Below are positions 44,611-53,557 of a DNA stretch of 64,000 nt, piece by piece (the stretch's first letter is position 1; every line of letters starts with the position of its first letter). Under the pieces are notes generated by a model, which was not told the origin of the DNA, made no database searches, and worked only from the letters and a program-made list of their open reading frames with translations. The position numbers and the translations under genes are program-made. This DNA is from Stenotrophomonas maltophilia R551-3 (lineage in GTDB: Bacteria > Pseudomonadota > Gammaproteobacteria > Xanthomonadales > Xanthomonadaceae): the NCBI RefSeq assembly GCF_000020665.1, contig NC_011071.1:362501-426500 (forward strand). Reading direction: 5' to 3'.

Positions 44611-46101
44611 GTGGATCCTGCCGTTCGCAAACTGCGTCTGCCTGCTGCTGCCGGCCTGAGTGCCGCGCTGCTGCTGTGCGCGTGGTCGGCGGGAGCGCAG
44701 CCACCGCCGTCGGCCACGCAGTTCGCGCAGGTGGTGCAGATGATCGATGCGGGACGGTTCTTCGAAGCGGGAAGTGCGCTGAACACGTGGTCGGCAGCGG
44801 ATGCGGCGGAACCTGGCGTCAGCGAACAGGACATCGGCTTCCAGCAGGAGCGCATGCGGCGGATCCGCCTGGATTTCTCCCTGGACCAAGCCGCTGCCAA
44901 GGCGGCAGTACGCCGCTGGATTCCCGACCTGACTGACGAAGAATTCGCGCGCTGGGACCAGCTCGGCCTGATCGAACATCTCGATATCGACGGCACGCGC
45001 TGGTACTTCAAGCGCGCACCGTCGAACCTGTTCCTGCTCAGCGACGAAGCGCGCGCACGCCGCCGCGCGGATGCGCCGCTGCCGGCGCCCGGCCCGAACG
45101 AAGTGCTCAATGCACACCATGCGCGCGTGATCGCGGTGGCAGAACAGAGCGGCCAGGCCTCGGTGCTGCCGCAGCGCATCGAATTCATCCAGTCGCTCAC
45201 GGTCAAGGCCGATGCGGTACCGGCGGGGGAAACGGTTCGTGCCTGGATTCCATACCCGCGCGAAATTCCTGGCCAACAGGAACGCGTGCAGTGGCTGGGC
45301 GGCACCCCCGGCAGGGCGCGCGTGGCACCGGCCAGCGCTCAGCAGCGCACCGCTTATCTGGAAGCAAAGGCGGTGGCTGGGCAGCCGACGCACTTCGAGA
45401 TCCGCTACGCAGTATCGATCTTCGCCCACCACACTGCGATCGATCCGGCCAAGGTGCAGGCCACGCCGGCCGATGCGGCACTGAAACCCTACCTGGCCGA
45501 ACAATTGCCGCATGTGCGCTTCACTCCGGCACTGAAGCTGTTCTCCGACCAGGTGCTGCAGGGGGAAACCCGCCCGTATGACGTGGTGCGAAAGCTGTTC
45601 ACCGCCGTTGATCGCATTCCGTGGGCCGGCGCGCGCGAATACTCCACGATCAGCAGCATCAGTGATTACGCATTGCGCGCCGGCCATGCCGACTGCGGGC
45701 AGCAGACCCTGTTGCTGATCGCGCTGCTGCGCATGAACGGCATTCCCGCGCGCTGGCAGTCGGGCATGGTGTTCTCCGACGATGGCAGCGGCTACAACAA
45801 CCTGCATGACTGGGGGCAGGTCTACCTGGCGCCGTATGGCTGGCTGCCGATGGACGTGACCACTGGTGCGCTGGCCAGCGATACGCCCGCGCTGCGTGAT
45901 TTCTACCTCGGTGGCCTCGACGGCTACCGCATCGCCTTCAACGACGATTTCGGCCAGGCCCTGGTGCCGGCCAAACAGCACCACCGCTCGGAAACGGTCG
46001 ACTCGCAGCGCGGCGAGGCCGAGTGGGCAGGCGGCAACCTGTACTTCGACCAATGGAACTACGACTTCCAGTGGCGGGTACTGCCAGCCGGGCAACGCTA
46101 G
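44611..46101 (+). CDS. exported transglutaminase-like domain protein
   Basis: A 496-residue secreted protein (signal LSAALLLCAWSAGAQ). A mixed N-terminal region of about 190 residues precedes a beta-rich domain and a transglutaminase-like cysteine peptidase core (about 345-430). The catalytic Cys is in GHADCGQQTLLLIALLRMNGIPAR, the His in NNLHDWGQVY and the Asp in WLPMDVT. Such proteins are usually proteases or amidases rather than crosslinkers. The GTG start follows GGGAAG; a further upstream GTG would lose the signal-peptide fit. It is divergent from the NlpC/P60 operon and precedes the TonB receptor by 51 nt. Confidence 0.88.
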   Translation: MDPAVRKLRLPAAAGLSAALLLCAWSAGAQPPPSATQFAQVVQMIDAGRFFEAGSALNTWSAADAAEPGVSEQDIGFQQERMRRIRLDFSLDQAAAKAAVRRWIPDLTDEEFARWDQLGLIEHLDIDGTRWYFKRAPSNLFLLSDEARARRRADAPLPAPGPNEVLNAHHARVIAVAEQSGQASVLPQRIEFIQSLTVKADAVPAGETVRAWIPYPREIPGQQERVQWLGGTPGRARVAPASAQQRTAYLEAKAVAGQPTHFEIRYAVSIFAHHTAIDPAKVQATPADAALKPYLAEQLPHVRFTPALKLFSDQVLQGETRPYDVVRKLFTAVDRIPWAGAREYSTISSISDYALRAGHADCGQQTLLLIALLRMNGIPARWQSGMVFSDDGSGYNNLHDWGQVYLAPYGWLPMDVTTGALASDTPALRDFYLGGLDGYRIAFNDDFGQALVPAKQHHRSETVDSQRGEAEWAGGNLYFDQWNYDFQWRVLPAGQR

Positions 46102-46152
46102 CGCGATACACCACCCACACCACCATTCAATTCTTGCAGGAGAGAGCAGGGG

Positions 46153-49100
46153 ATGAAGGCTTACACCATCAAGCGGGCGGCGTTGTGCGTCGCCCTCGGG
46201 GCGTGCCTGGGCGCGATGCTGCCCAGCATCGCGTTGGCACAGAATGTCAGTGGCGCCGTGGCCGGCCGTGCCACCGCCGGCGACCAGGTCACCGTGGTCA
46301 GCAGCAGTACCGGCCTGACCCGCACCGTCACCGTCGGTGCCGATGGCAGTTACCGCCTGGGTCAATTACCGGTAGGCGACTACCAGCTGCAGCTCAGCCG
46401 TGAGGGCCAGGCGCTGGGCGATCAGGTCGCGGTCAGCGTCGCCGTCGGTGGCACCACCACGGTCAACCTGGCAAGTGGTGGCGGTGTCACCAATCTCGAT
46501 GCACTGCAGGTGCGCGGCACCCGCGTGATCAACCGCGTGGATGTCTACTCCACCGAAACCTCGTTCAACATCAACCGCCAGGAGATCTCACGGCTGCCGG
46601 TAGCGCAGGACCTGTCCGCGGTCGCGCTGATGGCACCGGGCGTGGTGGGGGGCAATTCGTCGTTTGGTGGCCTGTCGTTCGCCGGCTCCTCGGTGGCCGA
46701 GAACGCTGTCTTCATCAACGGCCTCAATGTCACCGACATGTACACCCGGCGCGGCTTCAGTACCGCGCCATTCGCCTTCTTCAACGAGTTCCAGGTCAAG
46801 ACCGGTGGCTACTCGGTCGAGTTCGGCCGCTCCACCGGCGGCGTGATCAATGCGGTGACCCGTTCGGGCAGCAACGTGTTCGAAGGCGGCGTGGAAGTGA
46901 CCGCTGAACCGAGCGCGTGGCGTTCCAGTGGCGGCGATCATTTCCACCGTGACGGTACGCCGCATTCCTACGGAAGCCGCGACAACAATTCGTTCCTGAA
47001 GACCAACGTCTGGGGTTCCGGCCCGATCATCAAGGACAAGCTGTTCCTGTTCGCCATGTACGAGGACCGCAGTGACAAGGGACACAACACATCGTCCGAT
47101 GGCAGTACCTGGTTCAAGAATGATTCCGGCAACGGCTTCTGGGGCACAAAGCTGGACTGGAACATCAACGACAACCACAGCCTGGCACTGCTGGCGTTCT
47201 CCGACGAGGGTGACGTCACCAATGCCTCGTATGGCTACAACTGGAACAACGACCGGCTTGGCGCCTGGGGGGGGGACTCGATCACCGAGACCGGCGGCCG
47301 CAACTGGTCGGCGACCTACACCGGTCATTTCGGGCAGAACTTCACTGCCCGCGCCATGGTCGGCCAGAACAAGCAGCGTGCGTTCACCAACTCGTCGCTG
47401 GACCAGGCCTGCAGCCCGGTGTTCACCGACAGCACCTACGGTCCGCGCCTGGGCAAGCTGCAGGGCCTGCGCGCCGGCTGCCATCCCACCGGCACGGCGG
47501 TGGCCGAGCGCGATGACACCCGCGACGTGGCCCGCCTGGACTTCGAGTGGCAGCTGGGCGACCACCTGCTGCGCTTCGGCGTGGACCGCGAGCTGATGAC
47601 CACCGACCAGTCCACCCGCTACCCGGGACCGACCGCGCTGAGCTATACCGCCTACGTCGCGCGGCCCGGCGATGAAGTGTGGGACGGCGCCAACGCCTAT
47701 GTTCCGGCCGGCGTCACCGAGATGCTGCGCGCACGCAACCGCCAGTCCGGCGGCAAGTTCGAGACCGAGGCCAACGCGTTCTACCTGGAAGACATCTGGA
47801 ACATCACCCCGAACCTGATGCTCAACCTCGGTGTGCGCTGGGACCGTTTCGAGAACCGCACCGCCGCCGGCAAGGCGTTCATCAAGATGGACGACCTGAT
47901 CGCACCGCGCGTCGGCTTCTCGTGGGACATGCGCGGTGATGGCAGCACCAAGCTGTTCGGCAACGCAGGCCGCTACTACCTGCCGGTGACCAACAACATC
48001 AACGTGAACTTCGCCGGTGGCCTGACCGACGAGTACAGCTACTACGTGCTCAACGGCTGGGAGCAGAAGACCTCGCCGACCGGCTCGCCGTACATGGCAC
48101 CGATCGTCGGCCAGCAGATCGGGCCGACCGACACCCGCATGAACACCGGTGGCGCCGATCTGCGCCAGAGCGTGGACCGCGACCTGAAGGCGGTCTACCA
48201 GGATGAGTACATCCTCGGCTTCCAGAACATGATCAACCAGGCCTGGTCGTGGGGCGTCAATGCTACCTATCGGCGCATGACCCGCGCGCTGGATGACATC
48301 CGCATCAACTACACCCCCTGTGGCCCGACCCCGAGCACGCTGTGGCCGATCGCCAACCCGGGCGAGAGCCTGACGATATGGGGCGACAAGAGCATCGGCT
48401 GCGCCAATGAAGGCTGGATCACCATCGATACCGCCAACAGCGGCTACCGCAAGGGCGGCAGTGGCGAGGTGATCGGTTACTCCAAGCCCAAGCGCACCTA
48501 CAAGGCGCTGGAGTTCCAGATCGACCGTGCATGGGACGAGAAGTGGATGCTCAACGCGTCCTACCTGTGGTCGAAGAGCGAGGGCAACTTCGAGGGCCCG
48601 GTCAACTCCGATACCAACTACGGCGACACCGGCATGGTCCAGTTCTGGGATCATCCGGCCACCAACGAGCGCTACGGCGTGCTGTTCAACGACTTCCGCC
48701 ATCAGTTCAAGCTGCGTGCCGCCTACGCGCTGAACAAGCAGTGGTCGTTCGGCACCACGCTGCAGGTGCAGTCCGGTGGCCCGATCACTGCCTACGGCGT
48801 GATGTGGCCGAACGATTCCATCGCCGGTGGTAGTACCTCCAGCGAAGGCAGCGGCGGTGGCACCGGCTGGCTGTGCGTGGCCAACTGCTCGGGCCCGTAC
48901 GACAAACGCCAGTTCGAGTACAGCCCGCGCGGCGCGTTCGGTCGCCTGCCGTGGACCTGGACCATGGGTGCCAATGTGACCTGGCGCCTGCCGGTGGAGG
49001 GCATCGACCTCAGCGCGCGGCTGTCGGTGTACAACCTGTTCAACAACCAGAAGACCATCAACGTGCATCAGCGCTATGAAGCGCAGCCGGGACAGTACCG

Positions 49101-49176
49101 CGAAGCTACCTTCGCAACCGGCACGCGTTGGCAGGCGCCGCGCTACACCCAGCTGGTGGTGACCTGGAACTTCTGA
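46153..49176 (+). CDS. TonB-dependent receptor, Oar-like
   Basis: A 1007-residue outer-membrane receptor. After the signal peptide (to about residue 29, IALAQ), residues 30-110 form a carboxypeptidase-regulatory-like beta domain (VTVGADGSYRLGQLPVGDYQL), as in Oar proteins. The plug domain follows (about 115-230, with INGLNVTDMYTRRGF), then a 22-strand barrel ending in TQLVVTWNF. The neighbours are all peptide hydrolases, so the likely cargo is a peptide or muropeptide; this is an inference. GGAGAG lies upstream of the start. Confidence 0.93.
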   Translation: MKAYTIKRAALCVALGACLGAMLPSIALAQNVSGAVAGRATAGDQVTVVSSSTGLTRTVTVGADGSYRLGQLPVGDYQLQLSREGQALGDQVAVSVAVGGTTTVNLASGGGVTNLDALQVRGTRVINRVDVYSTETSFNINRQEISRLPVAQDLSAVALMAPGVVGGNSSFGGLSFAGSSVAENAVFINGLNVTDMYTRRGFSTAPFAFFNEFQVKTGGYSVEFGRSTGGVINAVTRSGSNVFEGGVEVTAEPSAWRSSGGDHFHRDGTPHSYGSRDNNSFLKTNVWGSGPIIKDKLFLFAMYEDRSDKGHNTSSDGSTWFKNDSGNGFWGTKLDWNINDNHSLALLAFSDEGDVTNASYGYNWNNDRLGAWGGDSITETGGRNWSATYTGHFGQNFTARAMVGQNKQRAFTNSSLDQACSPVFTDSTYGPRLGKLQGLRAGCHPTGTAVAERDDTRDVARLDFEWQLGDHLLRFGVDRELMTTDQSTRYPGPTALSYTAYVARPGDEVWDGANAYVPAGVTEMLRARNRQSGGKFETEANAFYLEDIWNITPNLMLNLGVRWDRFENRTAAGKAFIKMDDLIAPRVGFSWDMRGDGSTKLFGNAGRYYLPVTNNINVNFAGGLTDEYSYYVLNGWEQKTSPTGSPYMAPIVGQQIGPTDTRMNTGGADLRQSVDRDLKAVYQDEYILGFQNMINQAWSWGVNATYRRMTRALDDIRINYTPCGPTPSTLWPIANPGESLTIWGDKSIGCANEGWITIDTANSGYRKGGSGEVIGYSKPKRTYKALEFQIDRAWDEKWMLNASYLWSKSEGNFEGPVNSDTNYGDTGMVQFWDHPATNERYGVLFNDFRHQFKLRAAYALNKQWSFGTTLQVQSGGPITAYGVMWPNDSIAGGSTSSEGSGGGTGWLCVANCSGPYDKRQFEYSPRGAFGRLPWTWTMGANVTWRLPVEGIDLSARLSVYNLFNNQKTINVHQRYEAQPGQYREATFATGTRWQAPRYTQLVVTWNF

Positions 49177-49231
49177 GGCCGTGATCCGCGCCGTCCACCG
49201 TGACGGCGCGGGCAATGGAGGCGCTGCCCGC

Positions 49232-50785
49232 ATGCACCATCTGCTGATCCTCGCAGCGGCACTGACCGCTCCTTCCGCTTCGGCAGCCGATACCGCATCC
49301 ATCGATGCGGATGTCGCCGCCGTGGTCCGCGTCGAGCATCTGCCCGGACTGGCGATGGCGGTGGTCGAGAACGGGCAGGTGGTCCATCGCCATGTGGAAG
49401 GTACGCGTGGTGATGGAGGCCGCATCGATGACGACACGCTGTTCAAGATTGCCTCCAACAGCAAGGCGATGACCGCCGCGCTGCTGGCACGGCTGGTGCA
49501 ACAGGGCAAGCTGCGCTGGGACGATCCAGTGCAGCGGCATCTGCCGGGCTTCCGAATGCATGACGCGTGGGTCGGCCGGCAGATGCAGGTGCGCGATCTG
49601 CTGATCCACAACAGTGGGCTCGGATTAGGTGCCGGCGATCTGATGCTGTGGCCGGAGCCGAACGCGTTCACCCGCGCCGATATCATCGCCGGACTGGCGC
49701 ACCTGAAGCCGGTCAGCAGCTTCCGCAGCCACTATGCCTACGACAACCTGATGTACGTGGTGGCCGGTGAAGTGGCTGCTGCGGCCGGTGGCAAACCGTA
49801 CGACCAGCTGATGCGCGAGCAGGTGTTTGAACCACTGGGCATGACGCGCTGCCAAGTGGGGGCATGGTCGGTGAAGCGCGTGGGCAATGTGGCGCAGCCG
49901 CACGCCTGGCGTGGTGAACGCAACGAGGTGGTGAACGCCGACGGTGAGACCAGCCCTGACCTGCCGTCGATGGCAGCTGGCGGCATCCGCTGTTCGCTGC
50001 GTGACATGACGCGTTGGATGCAGGTGCTGCTGGATCCTGCCCTGGTGCCGGACTGGCTGGGCAGCGAGCAGCGGCGCACGCTGTGGACCCTGCACATGCC
50101 GATGCCGCTGGGTGAGCGCCAGCGGCGCTGGGACAACGCGCACTTCCATGGCTACGGCTACGGCTGGCGGGTGTCCGACATGGATGGACAGTGGAAGGTG
50201 GCGCACACCGGCACGCTGTCGGGCATGTACTCGTCGCTGGCGCTGCTGCCCGACCGCAAGGTGGGCGTGGTGATGCTGATCAATGGCGAAGGCGAGGATG
50301 CGCGTGTCGCGTTGATGCAGGCCGCGCTGAAGCGCTTCACCGCGCCAGATGAAGCGCGGCCTGCGATGGAGTACCTGGCCGAACTGAAGGCGGACCAGGC
50401 AACGCGGGCGGCGACCGGCCATTCGCGGCCGTCCACCGTTGCGGCGCAGGAGACGAGCCGCACGGATCTGCCACGCTGGCAGGGCCGTTACCGCGATCCG
50501 TGGCTGGGTCCGGCCTCACTGTGCCCGGGCGCGGACGGCCTGCGCTTCAGCGTGGACAAGTCGCCAAAGCTGCGGGCCACGGTGCTGCAGTTGCAGGGGC
50601 GTTGGCTGCTGCGCTGGGATACGCTGGGCGAAGACGCACAGGCCTGGCTGCAGCCCGGTGACGGTGCGCCGCCCACGCTGGACCTGCGTGCCATCGACCC
50701 GGACATCGACTTCAGCTATGACTTCCAGGATCTGCATTTCACTCGTACTGGCGACTGCGCTGGCAGCGACCACCCGCGCCGCTGA
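49232..50785 (+). CDS. serine hydrolase of the beta-lactamase/DD-peptidase family
   Basis: A 517-residue exported serine hydrolase of the class C beta-lactamase fold. Signal peptide MHHLLILAAALTAPSASAAD. The SxxK motif is S75-N-S-K78, the tyrosine motif is in YAYDNLMY, and the third motif reads HTG in VAHTGTLSGMYSS. HTG instead of KTG is usual in esterases, D-aminopeptidases and DD-peptidase relatives, so resistance to beta-lactams is unlikely. A separate C-terminal beta domain of about 120 residues follows. GGAGG lies 10 nt before the ATG. The 3' end overlaps ddpX by 68 nt in another frame. Confidence 0.88.
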   Translation: MHHLLILAAALTAPSASAADTASIDADVAAVVRVEHLPGLAMAVVENGQVVHRHVEGTRGDGGRIDDDTLFKIASNSKAMTAALLARLVQQGKLRWDDPVQRHLPGFRMHDAWVGRQMQVRDLLIHNSGLGLGAGDLMLWPEPNAFTRADIIAGLAHLKPVSSFRSHYAYDNLMYVVAGEVAAAAGGKPYDQLMREQVFEPLGMTRCQVGAWSVKRVGNVAQPHAWRGERNEVVNADGETSPDLPSMAAGGIRCSLRDMTRWMQVLLDPALVPDWLGSEQRRTLWTLHMPMPLGERQRRWDNAHFHGYGYGWRVSDMDGQWKVAHTGTLSGMYSSLALLPDRKVGVVMLINGEGEDARVALMQAALKRFTAPDEARPAMEYLAELKADQATRAATGHSRPSTVAAQETSRTDLPRWQGRYRDPWLGPASLCPGADGLRFSVDKSPKLRATVLQLQGRWLLRWDTLGEDAQAWLQPGDGAPPTLDLRAIDPDIDFSYDFQDLHFTRTGDCAGSDHPRR

Positions 50786-51431
50786 GCCACCGCGCGTTTC
50801 ACCGGCCACTGATGCCGCCAGCGCCGGATTAGTGGAGATCCGCACGTTGTCGCCAGGCATCGACATGGACATCCGCTACGCCGGCGCCAACAACTTCACC
50901 GGTGCGCGCGTGCCGGGCTACGAGGCGCCGTCCTGCTATCTGCTGGCGCCGGTGGCGAAGGCGCTGGCGCAGGTGGAACAGGACCTGCGCGCGGATGGCT
51001 TTGGCCTGCGCATCTACGACTGCTATCGGCCGGTACGTTCGGTGCAGGCCTTCATGGCCTGGGTGAACGACCCCAGCGAGCTTTCGCGGAAGGCTTTGCA
51101 GTACCCGGATCTGGACAAGCCACGGTTGCTGGCCGACGGCTACATCGCCGAGCGCTCCGGCCATAGCCGCGGCGCCACGGTCGATCTCGGTCTGCTGGAT
51201 TGCCGCAACGGTCGCTGCAAGCCGATGGACATGGGTACCGACTTCGATTTCTTCGGCCCACGTGCGCATACGCAGACGAGCGGACTGAGCGATGCACAGC
51301 AGGCCAATCGGCAGCAGCTGGTAAGCGCGATGGCCCGGCGAGGCTTCGCCAACTACCCGAAGGAGTGGTGGCACTACACCCTGCAGCCCGAACCGGACCC
51401 CGGCACCGCATACGACGTCCCCGTGCGGTAG
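50718..51431 (+). CDS. ddpX: exported D-alanyl-D-alanine dipeptidase (VanX/DdpX family)
   Basis: A 237-residue M15 zinc dipeptidase. The metal and catalytic motifs are intact: HSRGATVDL (His and Asp) and EWWHY (catalytic Glu and His), with the family segment IRIYDCYRP as RIYDCYRPVRS. The start at the ATG inside the preceding gene gives a clean signal peptide (MTSRICISLVLATALAATTRAAE), so the enzyme is periplasmic, like the PcgL type that lets Salmonella grow on D-Ala-D-Ala. VanX of resistance operons is cytoplasmic, and no VanA- or VanH-like gene is nearby. A nutritional role is more likely. Confidence 0.9.
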   Translation: MTSRICISLVLATALAATTRAAEPPRVSPATDAASAGLVEIRTLSPGIDMDIRYAGANNFTGARVPGYEAPSCYLLAPVAKALAQVEQDLRADGFGLRIYDCYRPVRSVQAFMAWVNDPSELSRKALQYPDLDKPRLLADGYIAERSGHSRGATVDLGLLDCRNGRCKPMDMGTDFDFFGPRAHTQTSGLSDAQQANRQQLVSAMARRGFANYPKEWWHYTLQPEPDPGTAYDVPVR

Positions 51432-51469
51432 GGACATCGGCAGAGGGGCGCCGCTGTTGGTAGGTGTCG

Positions 51470-51575
51470 ACCTTGGTCGACACGGTAGATCCACGCCATG
51501 CGTGGACGCCTTTCGTTCAATCATCGGAGTACTCGATTTCGATGGAGATTTCGTCCACGCATGGCGTGGATCTAC
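51470..51575. repeat. SMAG-type hairpin cluster
   Basis: GTAGGTGTCGACCTTGGTCGACAC, then GTAGATCCACGCCATGCGTGG and its inverse CCACGCATGGCGTGGATCTAC. They fill most of the 232-nt gap after ddpX. Confidence 0.82.
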
Positions 51576-51663
51576 CAGAAACCGGATTGGCGCGATGGCG
51601 CGCAGCAGGGCGCCGCCCTGCCGATACCCTTACACTGGCCGCCATCCCACCGTTGCCCACCCG

Positions 51664-52035
51664 ATGAACCTTCCCCTGCACTTCGGCCTGCTCGGTACCC
51701 TCGAAGCGGGCGCCATCGCCCTGCTGGTCGGGCTGCTGGTGTACTTCCTGTGGTCGCAGCTGTGCCGGCTGCTGCACTGGACGGTCGGCCACGCCATCGG
51801 CTGGTCGTGTGTCATCGCCGTGATCATCTCCGCCGGCATCGATGCCTGGAAGCTGTTCTACATGGGCATCGTGCGCCTGGAGTCGCCCCTGTATGCGCGC
51901 CTGTTCCTCGCCACCATCCACGATCCGAACGAACTCGGCAGCCGCGTGGTGCTGGAAATCGCCGGTGCGCTTGCCGGTGTTGCCCTCGGCTGGGTGATGT
52001 TCAGTTCGCGGTCATCGGCGCAGAACGTCGACTGA
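51664..52035 (+). CDS. hypothetical membrane protein
   Basis: A 123-residue protein with three predicted helices (about 12-32, 47-67 and 96-115). No family was recognised. The segment ISAGIDAWKLFYMGIVRLESPLYARLF looks conserved and amphipathic. It stands alone: repeats precede it and a structured leader region follows. TACACT about 30 nt upstream is a possible -10 box. Confidence 0.72.
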   Translation: MNLPLHFGLLGTLEAGAIALLVGLLVYFLWSQLCRLLHWTVGHAIGWSCVIAVIISAGIDAWKLFYMGIVRLESPLYARLFLATIHDPNELGSRVVLEIAGALAGVALGWVMFSSRSSAQNVD

Positions 52036-52109
52036 CGCAGGTTTTTCGTTGGTTGCCGGTTAAATCAGGCAGCGCTGAATGCGCAGCTTATGAGCCACTC
52101 ACTTCGTGC

Positions 52110-52148
52110 TAACCACCGCGCTAAAGCATGCGCGTAGGTCAGTGGTTA
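52110..52148. other. nested stem-loop in the leader upstream of the EF-hand gene
   Basis: TAACCAC pairs with GTGGTTA, and inside it CGCGC pairs with GCGCG around TAAAGCAT. It lies in a 232-nt gap without genes. It may be a regulatory leader structure or a chance hairpin. Confidence 0.3.
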
Positions 52149-52267
52149 ATCGTGCGTGTTGACGCCGGTCGCGACGCAAAATCGATTCAGAAACGCGGTG
52201 GCAGGGTAGGTGCCGTGCGGAGACAACACGCCGCGCAACACCACCCAATTGGTAGGAGACACCCCTG

Positions 52268-52678
52268 ATGACTATTCGCAACCGCAAGCCCCTGATCGCC
52301 CTGATCGTCGCCGCCGGCAGCGTGCTGGCCATTCCGGCGATGGCCCAGTCGGCCAAGCAGCAGGCCGCGCAGGCACAGAACGAGGCTGCACAGGCGCAGC
52401 AGTCGGCGGCACAGGCAGGGCAGGCGGCTGACCAGGCGACCAATGCGGCCGCAGCGGCTTCGGCACAGGCCAATGGCGGTGGCCAGACCTGGGCCAGCAT
52501 CGATACCGATGGCAACGGCACCATCAGCAAGACCGAGGCGCAGGTGAACGCCGGCCTCGCCCAGGTGTTCGACCAGGCCGATACCAACAAGGACGGCGAG
52601 CTGAGCGCCGATGAGTACAAGGCCTACGTGGCCGCCCAGCAGGCCGGTGCAGGTGCCGGCGCGGCGCAGGGCCGCTGA
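52268..52678 (+). CDS. exported EF-hand calcium-binding protein
   Basis: A 136-residue protein with a signal peptide (IALIVAAGSVLAIPAMAQ). Residues 27-72 are Gln/Ala repeats (AQAQNEAAQAQQSAAQAGQ) that may form a helix. Two canonical EF-hand loops follow: DTDGNGTISKTE (about 78) and DTNKDGELSADE (about 104), each with the Asp/Asn/Glu ligands in place. Periplasmic EF-hand proteins are common in Xanthomonadaceae; their targets are not known. GTAGGAGA precedes the ATG and a terminator follows. Confidence 0.9.
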   Translation: MTIRNRKPLIALIVAAGSVLAIPAMAQSAKQQAAQAQNEAAQAQQSAAQAGQAADQATNAAAAASAQANGGGQTWASIDTDGNGTISKTEAQVNAGLAQVFDQADTNKDGELSADEYKAYVAAQQAGAGAGAAQGR

Positions 52679-52713
52679 TCCACGCCTGATTCGGGAAGAC
52701 CGGTGCATGGGGA

Positions 52714-52743
52714 CCCGGGCGGCTGCGGCCGCCCGGGTTTTTC
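52714..52743 (+). terminator. intrinsic terminator of the EF-hand gene
   Basis: CCCGGGCGGC/GCCGCCCGGG hairpin with a following T-run. Confidence 0.9.
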
Positions 52744-52773
52744 TCGTCAACGCCGCCCCTGTATCCTTGGCCG

Positions 52774-53526
52774 ATGAATACCCCCACGCCTGCGCCGTCG
52801 CGCGCCATCGGCCTGGTCGGTTTTGACGGTGACGATACGCTGTGGAAGAGCGAGGACTACTACCGCAAGGCCGAGCAGGATTATCTTGACCTGCTGTCGC
52901 GCTATGTCGACGTGCATGACACCCAGACCGCGCGTCACCTGCTGGAAGTGCAGCAGCGCCATCTGGGTACCTTCGGCTACGGCGTGAAGAGCATGACGCT
53001 GTCGATGATCGAAGCGGCCATCGACATCACCGGCCAGCGCATCGAGGCCAAGGACATCCAGCGCATCCTGGAGATCGGCCACGACACCCTGCGCCACCCG
53101 GTCGAGCTGATCGACGGCGTGCGTGAAGCAGTGGCTGCGATCGCCGAAGATTATCCGGTGGTGCTGATCACCAAGGGCGACCTGTTCCACCAGGAAGCCA
53201 AGATCAAGGTCGCCAATCTCGCCGAGCTGTTCCCGCGCATCGAGATCGTTTCGGAGAAGGACCCGGAAACCTACGCCCGCGTGCTGGCCGAATTCGACCT
53301 GCCGATGCAGCGCTTCGTGATGGTCGGCAACTCGCTGCGTTCGGACATCGAGCCGGTGGTGACCCTGGGCGGCTGGGGCGTGCATACCCCGTACGCAGTG
53401 ACCTGGGCCCACGAGACCCAGCACGGCGTGGCCGACGACGAACCGCGCATGGTCACCGCCGACACCGCCCACGATTGGCCGGCCGCACTGGCGGCGATCG
53501 AGGCCAAGGCCTCGGCGGCGGCCTGA
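52774..53526 (+). CDS. HAD family hydrolase
   Basis: A 250-residue haloacid dehalogenase-type hydrolase, probably a phosphatase. Motif I is FDGDDTLW (nucleophile Asp and acid/base Asp), motif II VLITKGD, and motifs III/IV lie in KIKVANL and VGNSLRSDIEP. A helical cap of about 90 residues follows motif I. The substrate is unknown. There is no ribosome site; TATCCT ends 6 nt before the ATG, which suggests a leaderless mRNA. Confidence 0.88.
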   Translation: MNTPTPAPSRAIGLVGFDGDDTLWKSEDYYRKAEQDYLDLLSRYVDVHDTQTARHLLEVQQRHLGTFGYGVKSMTLSMIEAAIDITGQRIEAKDIQRILEIGHDTLRHPVELIDGVREAVAAIAEDYPVVLITKGDLFHQEAKIKVANLAELFPRIEIVSEKDPETYARVLAEFDLPMQRFVMVGNSLRSDIEPVVTLGGWGVHTPYAVTWAHETQHGVADDEPRMVTADTAHDWPAALAAIEAKASAAA

Positions 53527-53551
53527 CAGGGCGCGGCGGCTGCGGCAGAAT
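53523..53551 (+). promoter_or_regulatory. promoter overlapping the HAD gene stop, leaderless
   Basis: CTGACA (containing the HAD stop codon) and CAGAAT are 17 nt apart. The -10 box ends 6 nt before the next gene's ATG. Confidence 0.55.
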
Positions 53552-53557
53552 CGGGGC

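Noticed and set aside
46588..49686. A 1032-codon minus-strand frame opposite the TonB receptor gene
   Set aside because: Antisense to a well-supported receptor and to the start of the serine hydrolase; no recognisable protein features.
49232..50785. Beta-lactamase resistance gene
   Set aside because: The third motif is HTG, there is a large extra C-terminal domain and no AmpR-type neighbour; a peptidase or esterase role is more likely.
50718..51431. Vancomycin-resistance gene vanX
   Set aside because: The enzyme family matches, but it has a signal peptide and no vanH/vanA/vanRS neighbours; a nutritional dipeptidase fits better.
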